From Pelistega suis (GTDB lineage: Bacteria > Pseudomonadota > Gammaproteobacteria > Burkholderiales > Burkholderiaceae_B), in NCBI RefSeq assembly GCF_013133795.1, contig NZ_JABGBN010000002.1, positions 248,001-312,000 of the forward strand: a DNA stretch of 64,000 nt, written 5' to 3'. A model generated the notes under the pieces. It had not been told where the DNA came from. It saw only the letters and a program-made list of their open reading frames with translations, and did no database searches. Both the position numbers and the translations under genes were made by a program. This document shows, in pieces, positions 17,093 to 27,147 of this stretch. Within the stretch, counting starts at the first letter, position 1; each line of letters opens with the position of its first letter.

Positions 17093-17656
17093 TTATGACT
17101 TTAAATTTTTTATTAACCGCATCACTTCTTTAAAATGTGGATGCTCACCGCTTTCCAAGCATTCAAATAAAACCATTTCTGTCGTTAATAACGATACGCC
17201 CGCTTTTTCTGCTCGTGCTAAAGCAACAGATTTATCTGTGGCTTTGCGTGATCCACAAGCATCTACCACTAAGTAGCACTGATAATCCCCTAGTATCTGT
17301 GCTTCTAATACACTTTGTAAAACACAAACATGTGCCTCACAACCAAAAAATAAAAGCTTTCGTCTATATCCTGCTTCGCTAATTTTCTGTAATGCTTTTA
17401 GAAAAGCAGGTTCTCGCATCGCACTAAAGGTAGTTTTGCTAATCATCTCCCCTTGATAAGGTATAAGCTGATGAGCTGTACTACCGATTTTTTCAGGATA
17501 ATGTTCCGTCGTTATTACAGGAATAGATAATGCATTTGCTGTTTTCAATAAAGCATAAGCGGCTTGCATGACGTAATCCGCACCGTCAATCGCAGGGATA
17601 AGTTTCGTCTGCATATCAATCATGACAAAAATACAGTCTTCTGTTTTTAACAGCAA
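17093..17656 (-). CDS. Isochorismatase-family cysteine hydrolase
   Basis: A 187-residue protein of the YcaC/isochorismatase-like hydrolase fold. The catalytic triad regions are visible: Asp in 'VMIDMQTKL' (residues 11-19), Lys in 'MISKTTFSAM' and Cys in 'GCEAHVCVLQ'. Members cleave diverse amide or enol-ether substrates, and nothing nearby fixes the substrate. True siderophore isochorismatases carry an extra carrier domain, which is missing here. Confidence 0.85.
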   Translation of the reverse strand: MLLKTEDCIFVMIDMQTKLIPAIDGADYVMQAAYALLKTANALSIPVITTEHYPEKIGSTAHQLIPYQGEMISKTTFSAMREPAFLKALQKISEAGYRRKLLFFGCEAHVCVLQSVLEAQILGDYQCYLVVDACGSRKATDKSVALARAEKAGVSLLTTEMVLFECLESGEHPHFKEVMRLIKNLKS

Positions 17657-17750
17657 AGGCGTCTCCCATTAAAAAGATAAACAGTCACTCGCTTTCTACG
17701 TATAAAAAGTCCAGATTTAATGACAAAGCACGGCTAAATCGAACTACTTT

Positions 17751-18665
17751 TTATTTCTGTTGCTTAATCACCGTCATCGCAGAAGCAATCATCCCACCCA
17801 TATCCGAGAGATTTGCAGGAAGAATCAAGGTATTCCCCTCTTTGGCAACACCAGCAAATGCATCTACATAACGTTCGGCCACTTGCAAATTAATCGCTTC
17901 CATACCACCGGGTTGTTGTAGGGCATTAGCCACTTTACTAATAGCTTCGGCTGTCGCATTTGCGAGTGCAACTGTCGCTGCTGCCTCACCTTCTGCTTTA
18001 TTGATTTGGGCTTGTTTTTCACCTTCAGAGCGAGCAATTGCGGCTTCACGCTCACCTGTCGCAATATTAATCTGCTCCTGACGACGTCCCTCGGATGCTG
18101 CAATTAGGGCACGTTTTTCACGCTCAGCCGTAATTTGTGCTTGCATCGCACGGAGAATTTCTGCAGGGGGTGTCAGGTCTTTAATCTCATAACGAAGTAC
18201 TTTTACACCCCAATTTAATGCAGCTTCGTCTAATGACGATACAATACTACTATTGATAAATTCACGTTCTTCAAAAGTACGATCTAACTCCAAGCGACCA
18301 ATCACCGAACGCAAGGTCGTCTGTGCTAATTGAGTAATCGCACTGATAAAGTTAGATGAACCATAAGAAGCACGCATTGGATCGGTGACTTGGAAATACA
18401 ACACGCCATCGACTTGTAATTGCGTATTATCTCGAGTGATACACACCTGACTCGGGACATCTAAAGGAATCTCTTTGAGTACGTGCTTATAAGCAATTTT
18501 TTCAATAAAAGGAATAACAAACCGCGGTCCGGGTGCTAGCGTACGGTCATACTTACCCAATCGCTCGACTACCCAAGCATGTTGTTGCGGTACAATGGCA
18601 ACAGACTTTATGATAACCGCTATCGCCAATACTACCACCACTAGCCAGAACATTTCTATTTCCAT
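17751..18665 (-). CDS. qmcA: SPFH/stomatin-like membrane protein QmcA
   Basis: A 304-residue stomatin/prohibitin-family protein anchored by one N-terminal helix (residues about 4-22). The SPFH domain covers about residues 25-190 ('VPQQHAWVVERLGKYDRTL', 'PGPRFVIPFIEKIAY'), followed by a long Ala/Glu-rich coiled coil ('EREKRALIAASEGRRQEQ', 'GEREAAIARSEGEKQAQI') and a hydrophobic tail. Such proteins form large rings in the inner membrane and modulate FtsH proteolysis. The NfeD partner lies just upstream, the usual qmcA-nfeD pairing. Confidence 0.92.
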   Translation of the reverse strand: MEIEMFWLVVVVLAIAVIIKSVAIVPQQHAWVVERLGKYDRTLAPGPRFVIPFIEKIAYKHVLKEIPLDVPSQVCITRDNTQLQVDGVLYFQVTDPMRASYGSSNFISAITQLAQTTLRSVIGRLELDRTFEEREFINSSIVSSLDEAALNWGVKVLRYEIKDLTPPAEILRAMQAQITAEREKRALIAASEGRRQEQINIATGEREAAIARSEGEKQAQINKAEGEAAATVALANATAEAISKVANALQQPGGMEAINLQVAERYVDAFAGVAKEGNTLILPANLSDMGGMIASAMTVIKQQK

Positions 18666-18740
18666 TATGAACCCCTCACTCGGTTAAAATTAAATCAAGT
18701 CGTTTTTTCTAGAACTTTAGTTTTCTAAATGATTAGGGCT

Positions 18741-19160
18741 TTATTTAGGTGTCAAAACCAGAATCACCCCTTTAATATCCACAATAATATGGGTTCCTGC
18801 TTTTTCCGTATAGGCATTGTCTGCCAAGATAGCCTGCCAACTTGCCCCACGATAATTGACATAAGTATGACGATTAGACCATTCGGCGACATAAACCTCT
18901 GAACCAATATCAAGATTAACATTGGCATCACTAGTCGCAGTACGTGTTTTGCCTTGTTTACTAATCCCAAATAAACGAAAAACAAAAACACAAGAAAGTG
19001 AAGTCACAATAAAAGCAAAAATTGACCAATAGACAGAAAGGTCAAACCAAGCAACCACCCCTCCCATCACCAGTCCTACCGCTAAGAATAATAGATAAAA
19101 AGAGCCTACCAATAACTCTAAGGTCAGACAAATTCCTGCTAAGACAAACCATATCCACAT
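18741..19160 (-). CDS. NfeD-family membrane protein
   Basis: A 139-residue protein with three or four N-terminal membrane helices (residues about 1-70) and a C-terminal OB-fold with 'NLDIGSEVYVAEWSNRHTY' and 'YRGASWQAI'. This is the short NfeD form (YbbJ type) that works together with stomatin-like proteins. It is followed by qmcA 75 bases downstream on the same strand, consistent with an operon. Confidence 0.88.
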   Translation of the reverse strand: MWIWFVLAGICLTLELLVGSFYLLFLAVGLVMGGVVAWFDLSVYWSIFAFIVTSLSCVFVFRLFGISKQGKTRTATSDANVNLDIGSEVYVAEWSNRHTYVNYRGASWQAILADNAYTEKAGTHIIVDIKGVILVLTPK

Positions 19161-19248
19161 TATCTATCGCTCCTTTATTATAACTATACTCTTTGACATC
19201 TTCCGGCTCTAAGACAGGGTGTGATGATGATAAAGAGCCAATAAAACT

Positions 19249-19269
19249 GAAGGGCCTTAATAGCCCTTC
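19249..19269 (-). terminator. Terminator after the FKBP gene
   Basis: A perfect 7-bp stem GAAGGGC/GCCCTTC with a 7-base loop lies 11 bases beyond the FKBP stop. Read on the minus strand it is followed by AGTTTTATT, consistent with Rho-independent termination. Confidence 0.6.
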
Positions 19270-19280
19270 TTTGTATATTA

Positions 19281-19604
19281 TTATTCTACATTGAGTAACT
19301 CGACTTCAAAAACTAAAGTCGCATTAGGTGGAATCACACCACCAGCACCACGAGAGCCATAGCCTAACTCTGCAGGGATTGTTAATTTACGGACACCACC
19401 TACTTTCATACCAACAACACCTTGATCCCAGCCTTTAATGACATGCCCAGCCCCTAAAGGGAAAGCAAACGGCTCATTACGATCTTTGCTTGAATCAAAT
19501 TTTGGACCATCTAATAACCATCCCGTATAGTGTACTGTGACATAATTGCCGCTTTTTGCTTCAGCACCTTCACCTACTTTAATATCATCGATAATTAAGC
19601 TCAT
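19281..19604 (-). CDS. FKBP-type peptidyl-prolyl cis-trans isomerase
   Basis: A 107-residue single-domain FKBP without signal peptide, so cytoplasmic. The catalytic-domain motifs are complete: '[18 protein letters not shown]', '[19 protein letters not shown]', '[13 protein letters not shown]' and '[14 protein letters not shown]'. It speeds proline isomerisation during protein folding. It appears to be monocistronic, with hairpins on both sides. Confidence 0.96.
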   Translation of the reverse strand: MSLIIDDIKVGEGAEAKSGNYVTVHYTGWLLDGPKFDSSKDRNEPFAFPLGAGHVIKGWDQGVVGMKVGGVRKLTIPAELGYGSRGAGGVIPPNATLVFEVELLNVE

Positions 19605-19626
19605 TTCAAACTCCGTCTGATAGAAA

Positions 19627-19650
19627 ACGCTGGACTCAAAAAGCCAGCGT
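19627..19650. terminator. Hairpin between ppsA and FKBP
   Basis: A 7-bp perfect stem ACGCTGG/CCAGCGT with a 10-base loop containing AAAAA lies 77 bases from the ppsA stop and 23 bases before the FKBP start. The flanks are AT-rich (TAGAAAA on the left). It may act as a second ppsA terminator or as a leader structure of the FKBP mRNA. Confidence 0.4.
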
Positions 19651-19681
19651 AGTCAATATATCACTTAGAAAATGAAAGGAT

Positions 19682-19709
19682 AGCCCTAACAATACAAATC
19701 ACTAGGGCT
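19682..19709 (-). terminator. Probable ppsA terminator
   Basis: A 7-bp stem AGCCCTA/TAGGGCT with a 14-base loop lies 22 bases beyond the ppsA stop. On the minus strand it is followed by the T-rich ATCCTTTCATTTTC. Confidence 0.5.
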
Positions 19710-19730
19710 CTTCCCTCCAACTTAGCTGCA

Positions 19731-22097
19731 TTAATCAGCTAATTTTTGCCATGTATCTACCACCGTATCTGGGTTTAAGGACATAGATAAGATACCTTTG
19801 TCTTTTAACCACTGTGCTAAATCTGGGTGATCTGATGGACCTTGACCACAAATACCAACATATTTACCTGCTTTCAAGCATGCAGAGATAGCGCGCTCAA
19901 GCATAAATAATACAGCTGGATCACGCTCATCAAAATCGGCCGCTAATAACTCCATACCAGAGTCACGGTCCAGACCTAAACTTAACTGCGTCATATCGTT
20001 AGAACCGATAGAGAAACCGTCAAAGTACTCTAAGAACTGCTCTGCTAAGATAGCATTACTAGGTACTTCACACATCATGATAAGGCGTAAACCATTTTCA
20101 CCACGTTTTAGACCATTTTCAGCTAATAAGTCTACTACGCGTTGTGCTTGCTTTAATGTACGCACAAATGGAATCATGATTTCAACATTGGTGAGACCCA
20201 TTTCTTCGCGAACAAAACGTAATGCCTCACATTCCATACGGAAACATTCTGCAAAGTCTTCTGAGATATAACGAGAAGCACCACGGAAGCCTAGCATTGG
20301 GTTCTCTTCTTCCGGCTCATAACGTGAACCACCCACCAATTTACGGTATTCGTTTGACTTAAAGTCAGACATACGAACGATAACGGGTTTGGGATAGAAA
20401 GCGGCCGCAATCGTTGCTACACCTTCAGCAAGTTTCTCAACGAAGAAAGCACGTGGGCTTGCATAACCACGCGCAGCAGATTCAACTGCTTTTTTCAAAT
20501 CACTCGCTACATTTGGATAGTCTAATACCGCTTTAGGGTGAACATTAATATTGTTATTAATGATGAACTCTAAACGTGCAAGACCAACGCCACTATTAGG
20601 AATTTGAGAGAAGTCAAAGGCCAATTGTGGGTTACCTACGTTCATCATCACTTTAACAGGGATTTGAGGCATTTCACCACGGCGAACTTCTTCGATCTCA
20701 GTTTCTAAGAAACCGTCATAGATACGACCTTCGTCGCCCTCTGCACATGATACCGTCACCTCAGCGTTTTCGCGTAACACCTCTGTACCATTACCAGTAC
20801 CTACTACCGCAGGAATACCTAACTCACGCGCAATAATCGCAGCGTGACATGTGCGACCACCTCGGTTCGTCACAATCGCTGCAGCACGTTTCATTACAGG
20901 TTCCCAGTTAGGGTCTGTCATATCCGTCACGAGAATATCACCCGTTTGAACTTGATCCATATGGGCAATATCATGGATGATACGCACTTTACCCGAACCA
21001 ATTTTTTGACCAATTGCACGACCCGTTGTCAATACAGTCCCAGTCGCTTTTAGTTTGTAGCGTAATTGAACATCATGACCAGACTCTTGTGATTTAACCG
21101 TTTCTGGGCGTGCTTGTAGAATATAGAGTTTGCCATCAATACCGTCACGACCCCACTCCACATCCATAGGACGCTGATAGTGTTTTTCAATAATAACGGC
21201 ATAACGTGCTAATTCAGTCACCTCTTCGTCAGTTAAAGAGAAACGATTACGATCCGTCACAGGTACATCTACTGTTTTAACCGCATTTTCACCAGGTTTA
21301 CGGTCTTCGTTAAACTCCATCTTGATAAGTTTTGAACCGATACGACGGCTGATAATTGGGTATTTATTATTTGCTAATGCCGGTTTAAATACATAGAATT
21401 CGTCCGGATTAACCGCACCTTGAACGACGGTCTCACCTAAACCATAAGACGACGTAATAAAGACAACATCAGGGAAACCAGATTCAGTATCGATAGTGAA
21501 CATCACACCTGCGCTACCCTTGTCAGAGCGTACCATGCGTTGGATACCCGCAGACAATGCCACATCTGCATGAGCATAACCCTTATGGACACGATAAGAA
21601 ATCGCACGATCATTGTAAAGCGACGCAAATACGTGACGGATTTTATCTAATACATCATCAATACCTGCAACATTCAAGAATGTCTCTTGCTGACCCGCGA
21701 AAGAAGCATCAGGCAAGTCCTCAGCTGTTGCTGATGAACGCACCGCAAATGTTCCTTTGCCATCAGTATCCAACTTAGCAAATTCATCACGGATTTGTTT
21801 CTCAAACTCAGTTGAAAATGGAGCATCAATAATCCATTGACGGATTTCTTGACCTGCTTGAGCTAAGGCACGCACATCTTCTGGATTAAGTGTAGTTAAA
21901 CGCTCTGCGATACGCTTATCTAAACCAGCGTCTTTTAAGAAGTCTCGGAAAGCTTGAGCTGTTGTCGCAAAACCGCCTGGTACGCGAACTCCTGCTGTCG
22001 ATAATTGGCTAATCATTTCACCTAAAGAGGCGTTTTTACCACCAACAATCTCAACATCGCTCATGCGAAGGTTTTCAAAAGGAATAACATAAGACAT
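19731..22097 (-). CDS. ppsA: Phosphoenolpyruvate synthase
   Basis: A 788-residue pyruvate, water dikinase that makes PEP from pyruvate and ATP for gluconeogenesis. It has the N-terminal ATP-grasp domain ('[15 protein letters not shown]', residues 18-32; '[20 protein letters not shown]'), the swivelling domain with the phosphorylated His in '[19 protein letters not shown]' near residue 420, and the C-terminal PEP-binding barrel ('[17 protein letters not shown]', 'CGQGPSDHP'). It is divergent from its regulator ppsR across a 148-base gap. Confidence 0.97.
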   Translation of the reverse strand: MSYVIPFENLRMSDVEIVGGKNASLGEMISQLSTAGVRVPGGFATTAQAFRDFLKDAGLDKRIAERLTTLNPEDVRALAQAGQEIRQWIIDAPFSTEFEKQIRDEFAKLDTDGKGTFAVRSSATAEDLPDASFAGQQETFLNVAGIDDVLDKIRHVFASLYNDRAISYRVHKGYAHADVALSAGIQRMVRSDKGSAGVMFTIDTESGFPDVVFITSSYGLGETVVQGAVNPDEFYVFKPALANNKYPIISRRIGSKLIKMEFNEDRKPGENAVKTVDVPVTDRNRFSLTDEEVTELARYAVIIEKHYQRPMDVEWGRDGIDGKLYILQARPETVKSQESGHDVQLRYKLKATGTVLTTGRAIGQKIGSGKVRIIHDIAHMDQVQTGDILVTDMTDPNWEPVMKRAAAIVTNRGGRTCHAAIIARELGIPAVVGTGNGTEVLRENAEVTVSCAEGDEGRIYDGFLETEIEEVRRGEMPQIPVKVMMNVGNPQLAFDFSQIPNSGVGLARLEFIINNNINVHPKAVLDYPNVASDLKKAVESAARGYASPRAFFVEKLAEGVATIAAAFYPKPVIVRMSDFKSNEYRKLVGGSRYEPEEENPMLGFRGASRYISEDFAECFRMECEALRFVREEMGLTNVEIMIPFVRTLKQAQRVVDLLAENGLKRGENGLRLIMMCEVPSNAILAEQFLEYFDGFSIGSNDMTQLSLGLDRDSGMELLAADFDERDPAVLFMLERAISACLKAGKYVGICGQGPSDHPDLAQWLKDKGILSMSLNPDTVVDTWQKLAD

Positions 22098-22245
22098 TGA
22101 AGTCTCCCAAGTAAAAAAAAGCTTATTTATTCAAAAAACGATAAGATTTTCTAAATAAATGAGCCTTTCTCCTGATAAAAACTTAAATATGCGTTATTGT
22201 AACCCCATACAGAAAAGAATTGGGCATTTTGAAGGAATTTTTTTT

Positions 22246-23073
22246 ATGTCACTACCCCAAAAAACCGTTTTCATTATTTCTGATGGTACAGGTATCACCG
22301 CAGAAACCTTTGGTCACTCTGTACTCAGTCAGTTTACGCATGTCTATACCTTTAAACAAGTGCGTGAGCCATTTGTCACGACCATCGAAAAGCTCAAAGA
22401 AATTATTGCGCGTATTGATGCCTTAGCGGACGAAGGCAATCCGCCCATTATTTTCAGCACCATGGTTGATCATGACCTTGTGGAGCACCTACGTCGCTCA
22501 AAAGGTATTTTCTTGGATATCTTTGGTGCCTGTGTGAATACATTAGAACTTAGTTTAAATGTTCGTTCTCAGCCAACCGTTGGTCGTTCACACCTTGATG
22601 CTAATTCCGAAGCGTATCATAAGCGTATCGAAGCCATTAATTTTACCTTAGCGCACGATGACGGTCAGTTTGTTCATGGTCTACAAGAGGCAGATGTGAT
22701 TCTCGTTGGCGTATCTCGTAGTGGTAAAACACCGACGAGTCTTTATTTAGCCATGCAATATGCACTCAAAGTGGCTAACTTCCCTCTTATTCCAGAAGAC
22801 TTTGAGCGTGGTCAATTGCCTAAAACTATTAAACCCTATCGCCATAAGCTGTTTGGTCTCTCAATTCAGCCTGAACGATTGGCAGAAATCCGTAGTGAAC
22901 GTCGTCCAAATAGTCAATATTCCTCTATTGAACAATGTCGTTATGAAGTGGCTGAGGCAGAGCATCTGATGCGTATGCAAAACATCTCATGGTTATCATC
23001 AACTAGCAAATCCATCGAAGAGATTTCCACCACGGTACTGCAAATCTTAAAATTGGATCAAGACACTTATTAA
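22246..23073 (+). CDS. ppsR: PEP synthase regulatory kinase/phosphorylase
   Basis: A 275-residue DUF299 protein that switches PEP synthase off and on by ADP-dependent phosphorylation of a Thr and Pi-dependent dephosphorylation. It begins 'VFIISDGTGITAETFGHS' and has the P-loop-like 'GVSRSGKTPTSLYLA' near residues 153-167. The start was put at ATG 22246, preceded by GAAGGA; a longer ORF from 22159 would add 29 residues absent from the family. It sits head-to-head with ppsA, as in Bordetella. Confidence 0.94.
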   Translation: MSLPQKTVFIISDGTGITAETFGHSVLSQFTHVYTFKQVREPFVTTIEKLKEIIARIDALADEGNPPIIFSTMVDHDLVEHLRRSKGIFLDIFGACVNTLELSLNVRSQPTVGRSHLDANSEAYHKRIEAINFTLAHDDGQFVHGLQEADVILVGVSRSGKTPTSLYLAMQYALKVANFPLIPEDFERGQLPKTIKPYRHKLFGLSIQPERLAEIRSERRPNSQYSSIEQCRYEVAEAEHLMRMQNISWLSSTSKSIEEISTTVLQILKLDQDTY

Positions 23074-23095
23074 CCCTGCATTTATCTTAGTGCTA

Positions 23096-23911
23096 TTAAC
23101 TGGAAAAGGCTTGTTGTCGGTATTGCTCATATAAAACCAGACTACAAGCCACCCCCACATTCAAAGACTCTACTTTTTCATTCTGCGGAATAAAAATCGT
23201 CTGATGTGGGTAATGAAAAAAGTAAGCGGCAACACCCTGTCCTTCATTCCCCATCACCCATACCACATCTTTAGGTAGGCGGGTCTGATATAAATTGTGT
23301 GCTTGATTATCCAAATACGTGATATAGAGTGGTAAGGGATTACGAACGAGAAAATCCTGACTATCCACTTGCGTGTAGATTTCTAAAGCAAAATGTGCCC
23401 CCTGACCACTTCGTAATACTTTAGCCGACCAAGGATTCACACAGCCTTTACTCATGTACACCGATTGAATACCAACAGCCACACAGCTCCGTAGCATAGT
23501 GCCTAAATTCCCCGGATCTTGGATGCGGTCAAAAAATACCGTCGTTTGCGTTGGCATAGGGCAATGCTCTGGCTCCACCACGGCAATCCAAAACATAATT
23601 GCCTGTGGACTATCGACATGATTTAAGGATTTAAATAAGCTAGGACTAAGCTGTATATAATCTGACGGAGAAGTATCGGCTAATAAAGCTTGCCACTCTG
23701 CTCCTGAATAATCCGCTCCCTCCAGCAGGATAACCCTGAACGAAGATTGCCCATATGCTTTATACATCTGACAAAGATGATATCCCTCTAATAAGGCTTC
23801 TGTTTTTATCTTATTTTGTGCTACTTTGAGGAGTTGTTTATAAAGAGGATTATCTTTGGAGGTAATATATTTCACAAAAACTCTACCGTCTAAGTCACTA
23901 AAGGTTTTCAT
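23096..23911 (-). CDS. TrmH/SpoU-family RNA methyltransferase
   Basis: A 271-residue SAM-dependent 2'-O-methyltransferase of the SPOUT class. An N-terminal substrate-binding part begins 'KYITSKDNPLYKQLLKVAQ'. The knotted catalytic domain has motif 1 'DRIQDPGNLGTMLRSC', motif 2 'VWVMGNEGQGV' and motif 3 'IPQNEKVESLNVGVACSLV'. The target (rRNA or tRNA site) cannot be told. The start was set at ATG 23911 rather than 23953 because family members begin near that point; neither has a strong ribosome site. It is convergent with ppsR, 22 bases apart. Confidence 0.88.
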   Translation of the reverse strand: MKTFSDLDGRVFVKYITSKDNPLYKQLLKVAQNKIKTEALLEGYHLCQMYKAYGQSSFRVILLEGADYSGAEWQALLADTSPSDYIQLSPSLFKSLNHVDSPQAIMFWIAVVEPEHCPMPTQTTVFFDRIQDPGNLGTMLRSCVAVGIQSVYMSKGCVNPWSAKVLRSGQGAHFALEIYTQVDSQDFLVRNPLPLYITYLDNQAHNLYQTRLPKDVVWVMGNEGQGVAAYFFHYPHQTIFIPQNEKVESLNVGVACSLVLYEQYRQQAFSS

Positions 23912-24009
23912 TATAACCCAATCCCCAATAATGCCGATATGGACACAAAGCACAAGCTATCCTTTTCTTTAGAAAAAATACACCCTCTTCTATTAAAAAA
24001 CATAGCAAA

Positions 24010-24054
24010 ATCGCCGATACACGTTTCTTATTAAAAGCAATATGTATCGGCGAT
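24010..24054 (-). terminator. Terminator after the desaturase gene
   Basis: A perfect 12-bp stem ATCGCCGATACA/TGTATCGGCGAT with a 21-base loop lies 27 bases past the desaturase stop. On the minus strand it runs into TTTTGC. It is strong enough to separate the desaturase from the methyltransferase transcript. Confidence 0.7.
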
Positions 24055-24081
24055 GAATAGTTTAAGGGGTTAGTTCTTGTC

Positions 24082-25161
24082 TTAAACGACTTGCTCCGTC
24101 GGCTGACCTTTAAAATCTAACCATTGCTTATTTTTAAAATCATACAGTTTGCAAGCTCGTGCGGTACGGAAATACCACGACCATGAAAATGGCTGAATCA
24201 CGATACGCTCTGGCAACATATGTTCTAAAGTCGCTTGGGCTTCTTTGAGCTTATACAATGGAATGGACATATCAACATGGTGTGCTGTATGTTCCATAAT
24301 ATGATGCATTAGAGCACCTATTTTAAATTTAAACAATAGATGAACTGTTGTCGAAACAAAAGGTTGTGCCTTAGCCCATTCTACTTTGTCATCATGCCAT
24401 ACCACCTTAGTATGCGTATGGTGGACATAGACCACAAAACCAATCATGGAGAACCAGAAGAACAATGGAATAAACCATGTAAATAATAAGGTAGTCCAGA
24501 TAGATTGCTCAGTCGCCATCGCTGCCCATGCCGCAGCACCAGCCCATAGCACACCAAAAACAGCGCATAATAAACTATCCCAGAAGAAAGACTTACGCTG
24601 CGTTCCCATCGCTGATTTAGAAGGGAACATCATTTTCTTCCACCAGATTTCATTAATATAGTAAAGTCCCGGTGCCCAACCACTACGATAAACTCGTTCT
24701 AGCCATTTACGACCATTACTCATTGCCGCATACTCTTCTGCAGAAGCTGGTGCCCAAACGAAATCCACACCTTTTAGATTGGTATAACCATGATGAACCA
24801 CATTATGTCCCACATCCCATAAGCTATACGGTGACACCGATGGTAAGAATGCAATTCGTCCCAGCCATTTATTTAATTTACGATGAGGCGTAAGACTCTG
24901 GTGGCAAGCATCATGACCAATAATAAAAATACGCCCAATCCAGAAGCCTGCTACTAAAGCACACAGCAATTTCGCCCACCATGCGTGGAAATAGACCGTC
25001 CCCACAAGTAGTGCCGATAAAATACACAAATCCAACGCTAATAGCATAATCGCTCTTGTCGTATCCTTTGCCGCAAGAGGAATTAACCAGCTACGGATAA
25101 CTTTACGATGAGGCAATTCTGCTTTAGGATCAATGGGTTGTAAAGAAACTTCTGTTGTCAT
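24082..25161 (-). CDS. Membrane fatty acid desaturase
   Basis: A 359-residue di-iron membrane desaturase of the acyl-lipid (Delta12/omega-6-like) type. The three histidine boxes are present: HDACH at residues 83-87, HNVVHH at 119-124 and HHIMEHTAHH at 286-295. Several hydrophobic spans lie between them (about residues 35-80 and 195-250). It would introduce double bonds into acyl chains, for example for cold or membrane-fluidity adaptation. It sits alone between rnhB and the methyltransferase gene, bounded by a strong terminator and a 168-base upstream gap, in a place where related genomes usually have none. Confidence 0.88.
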   Translation of the reverse strand: MTTEVSLQPIDPKAELPHRKVIRSWLIPLAAKDTTRAIMLLALDLCILSALLVGTVYFHAWWAKLLCALVAGFWIGRIFIIGHDACHQSLTPHRKLNKWLGRIAFLPSVSPYSLWDVGHNVVHHGYTNLKGVDFVWAPASAEEYAAMSNGRKWLERVYRSGWAPGLYYINEIWWKKMMFPSKSAMGTQRKSFFWDSLLCAVFGVLWAGAAAWAAMATEQSIWTTLLFTWFIPLFFWFSMIGFVVYVHHTHTKVVWHDDKVEWAKAQPFVSTTVHLLFKFKIGALMHHIMEHTAHHVDMSIPLYKLKEAQATLEHMLPERIVIQPFSWSWYFRTARACKLYDFKNKQWLDFKGQPTEQVV

Positions 25162-25329
25162 AACTATAAATTTAAACTCTGTTTGAAATTGTGTTTGTAT
25201 TTTAGCTTAAAAATGCTATGCCTGCACCATAAATAGCGTAAATAAATGATAGATACTTGATTAATCTCAAAACTACGGCTAAAGATGATAAACAATTTAA
25301 ATTTCAAGCGTATGACGGAGAGTATATTT

Positions 25330-25956
25330 TTAGGGATTCCTTTTCACCATTTTCCCTGAATCTGTGGCTTGACGCACAGGCGCAAAGCTTTGACGATGCG
25401 CAGGAGTCGGTCCTAAAGTAGTTAACTTAGCAAGATGTAGCGCTGTACCATAGCCCTTATGTTGATCAAAGGCATAGTCAGGATATTGTTGATGAAGTGC
25501 TAATAAAGAAGCATCTCTCGCTGTTTTCGCTAGTATAGAAGCTGCCGAAATCGCAGGTTCGGTCAAATCCCCCTTTACAATGGCTTTAGCCGGTAACATT
25601 AATTGTTTAGGTGTGCGATTACCATCAATTAATACAAGTTCTGGACGAATAGTTAATCCTTCGACCGCTCTTGTCATGGCTAGCATAGTTGCTTGGAGAA
25701 TATTTAAGGTATCTATTTCCTTGACACTACTACTCGCAATACTCCATGCTAAGGCTTTTTCTTTAATTTCTACGGCAAGTACTTCTCTTTTTTTTTCTGA
25801 AATTTTTTTAGAATCTGTTAATCCAGCAATAGGTTTAGCAGGATCCAAAATAACAGCTGCCGCATAAACATCACCTGCTAATGGCCCTCTCCCCGCCTCA
25901 TCCACACCAGCAATGAGCTCATAAGTTTCTTCTTCAAACAGTGAGTGCGTCGTCAT
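25330..25956 (-). CDS. rnhB: Ribonuclease HII
   Basis: A 208-residue enzyme that removes RNA from RNA/DNA hybrids and nicks at single ribonucleotides. The catalytic acids are visible: Asp19 and Glu20 in '[14 protein letters not shown]', and Asp in 'VLIDGNR'. The motif 'HKGYGTALH' near residue 165 is typical of type 2 enzymes. It is the last gene of the lipid A biosynthesis cluster, 12 bases after lpxB. Confidence 0.96.
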   Translation of the reverse strand: MTTHSLFEEETYELIAGVDEAGRGPLAGDVYAAAVILDPAKPIAGLTDSKKISEKKREVLAVEIKEKALAWSIASSSVKEIDTLNILQATMLAMTRAVEGLTIRPELVLIDGNRTPKQLMLPAKAIVKGDLTEPAISAASILAKTARDASLLALHQQYPDYAFDQHKGYGTALHLAKLTTLGPTPAHRQSFAPVRQATDSGKMVKRNP

Positions 25957-25968
25957 TTTCGCTATAAA

Positions 25969-27141
25969 TTAAAATCGATTGGCCAATTGGAGAATAACAT
26001 CTGCGGCAATTTTGGCAGTATCTTGCTTTAAACTTAAATGAAGCTGCATAAACTCTTGTTTAAGCTTAGCAATATACATCTCATTTTCTAATGCATTGAT
26101 ACAGGCTTCTACTAAATTTTCAGGCGTACAGTCCTCTTGCAAGAGCTCAGGCACGGCAAAATGACCTAATAGGACATTAGGCAATCCAACCCAAGGAACA
26201 TAAGGCTTACTTTGCCCTGATTTCCACTCCATGAGACGTTTCATCATCGGCGTTAATTTATAAGCAATCACCATCGGTCGCTTATATAATGCCATCTCTA
26301 ATGTGGCAGTCCCACTGGCAACAATCGCCGCATCACACGCTTCCATCACATCCCATGAGATAGGTGTTTGTGCCAGCTTGGTATCATAAATATGTAAATT
26401 AGGTACAGGGATTTCTTTAAGAATCTGATTGAATTGCTGACGACGCTCTGCATTCACTATTGGAACAATAAAATGCAAAGAACTGTCTCTTTCTGCCAAT
26501 AACTGTGCTGCACGTAAAAAAGGCTCAGCCAGAAGTTTAATTTCTGACGCACGACTACCCGGTAAAATCGCAACAATTTTAGCATCAACGGGTAAGTTTA
26601 AACGTCTACGAGCAGCGACTTTATCAGGCACTAAAGGGATTTGCGAGGCAGTCGGATGCCCTACAAATGTTACTGGTACGCCCTCTTTCTCATAAATCGC
26701 TGTTTCAAAAGGAAAAAGCACCAGCATATGTGATACGGCTTCACGTATTTTTTGGATACGCTCATAGCGCCAAGCCCAAATAGATGGACCAACAAAATGC
26801 ACCGTAGGAATACCTTCTACCCGTAAACGACGTTCTAGCCTCAAATTGAAATCTGGTGCATCAACACCCACAAAAACATCGGGACCTTGCTTTAATAAGT
26901 TTTTTTCTAACCCCTTATAGGTATGAATCAACTTAGGTAAAGACTTTAAGGCATCAACATAACCAAATACCGTTAATGCATCCATGGAGTATTGAATATC
27001 CATCCCCATCTCTTGCATATGAGGACCACCAATACCTGTGAAATGCACATCTTGTTGTGTCTCTTTTATCCCGCCAATAATGCGAGAGGCCAGTAAATCC
27101 CCTGAAGGTTCACCGGCCACAATAGCGATTTTTTTTGTCAT
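25969..27141 (-). CDS. lpxB: Lipid-A-disaccharide synthase
   Basis: A 390-residue GT19 glycosyltransferase that joins UDP-2,3-diacylglucosamine and lipid X to form the lipid A disaccharide at the inner membrane. The N-terminal 'AGEPSGDLLASRIIGGI' is the family signature, followed by 'GIGGPHMQEMGM', 'VDAPDFNLRL' and the C-terminal 'ASGTATLEMALYKRPMVIAYK' helix around residue 275-295. It lies 6 bases after lpxA in the lpxD-fabZ-lpxA-lpxB order. Confidence 0.96.
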   Translation of the reverse strand: MTKKIAIVAGEPSGDLLASRIIGGIKETQQDVHFTGIGGPHMQEMGMDIQYSMDALTVFGYVDALKSLPKLIHTYKGLEKNLLKQGPDVFVGVDAPDFNLRLERRLRVEGIPTVHFVGPSIWAWRYERIQKIREAVSHMLVLFPFETAIYEKEGVPVTFVGHPTASQIPLVPDKVAARRRLNLPVDAKIVAILPGSRASEIKLLAEPFLRAAQLLAERDSSLHFIVPIVNAERRQQFNQILKEIPVPNLHIYDTKLAQTPISWDVMEACDAAIVASGTATLEMALYKRPMVIAYKLTPMMKRLMEWKSGQSKPYVPWVGLPNVLLGHFAVPELLQEDCTPENLVEACINALENEMYIAKLKQEFMQLHLSLKQDTAKIAADVILQLANRF

Positions 27142-27147
27142 ATCGTT

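Noticed and set aside
22123-22158. TTATTTA ... TAAATAA inverted repeat in the ppsA-ppsR gap as an operator
   Set aside because: Only seven AT-rich bases per arm with a 22-base spacer; such matches are expected by chance in AT-rich promoter DNA.
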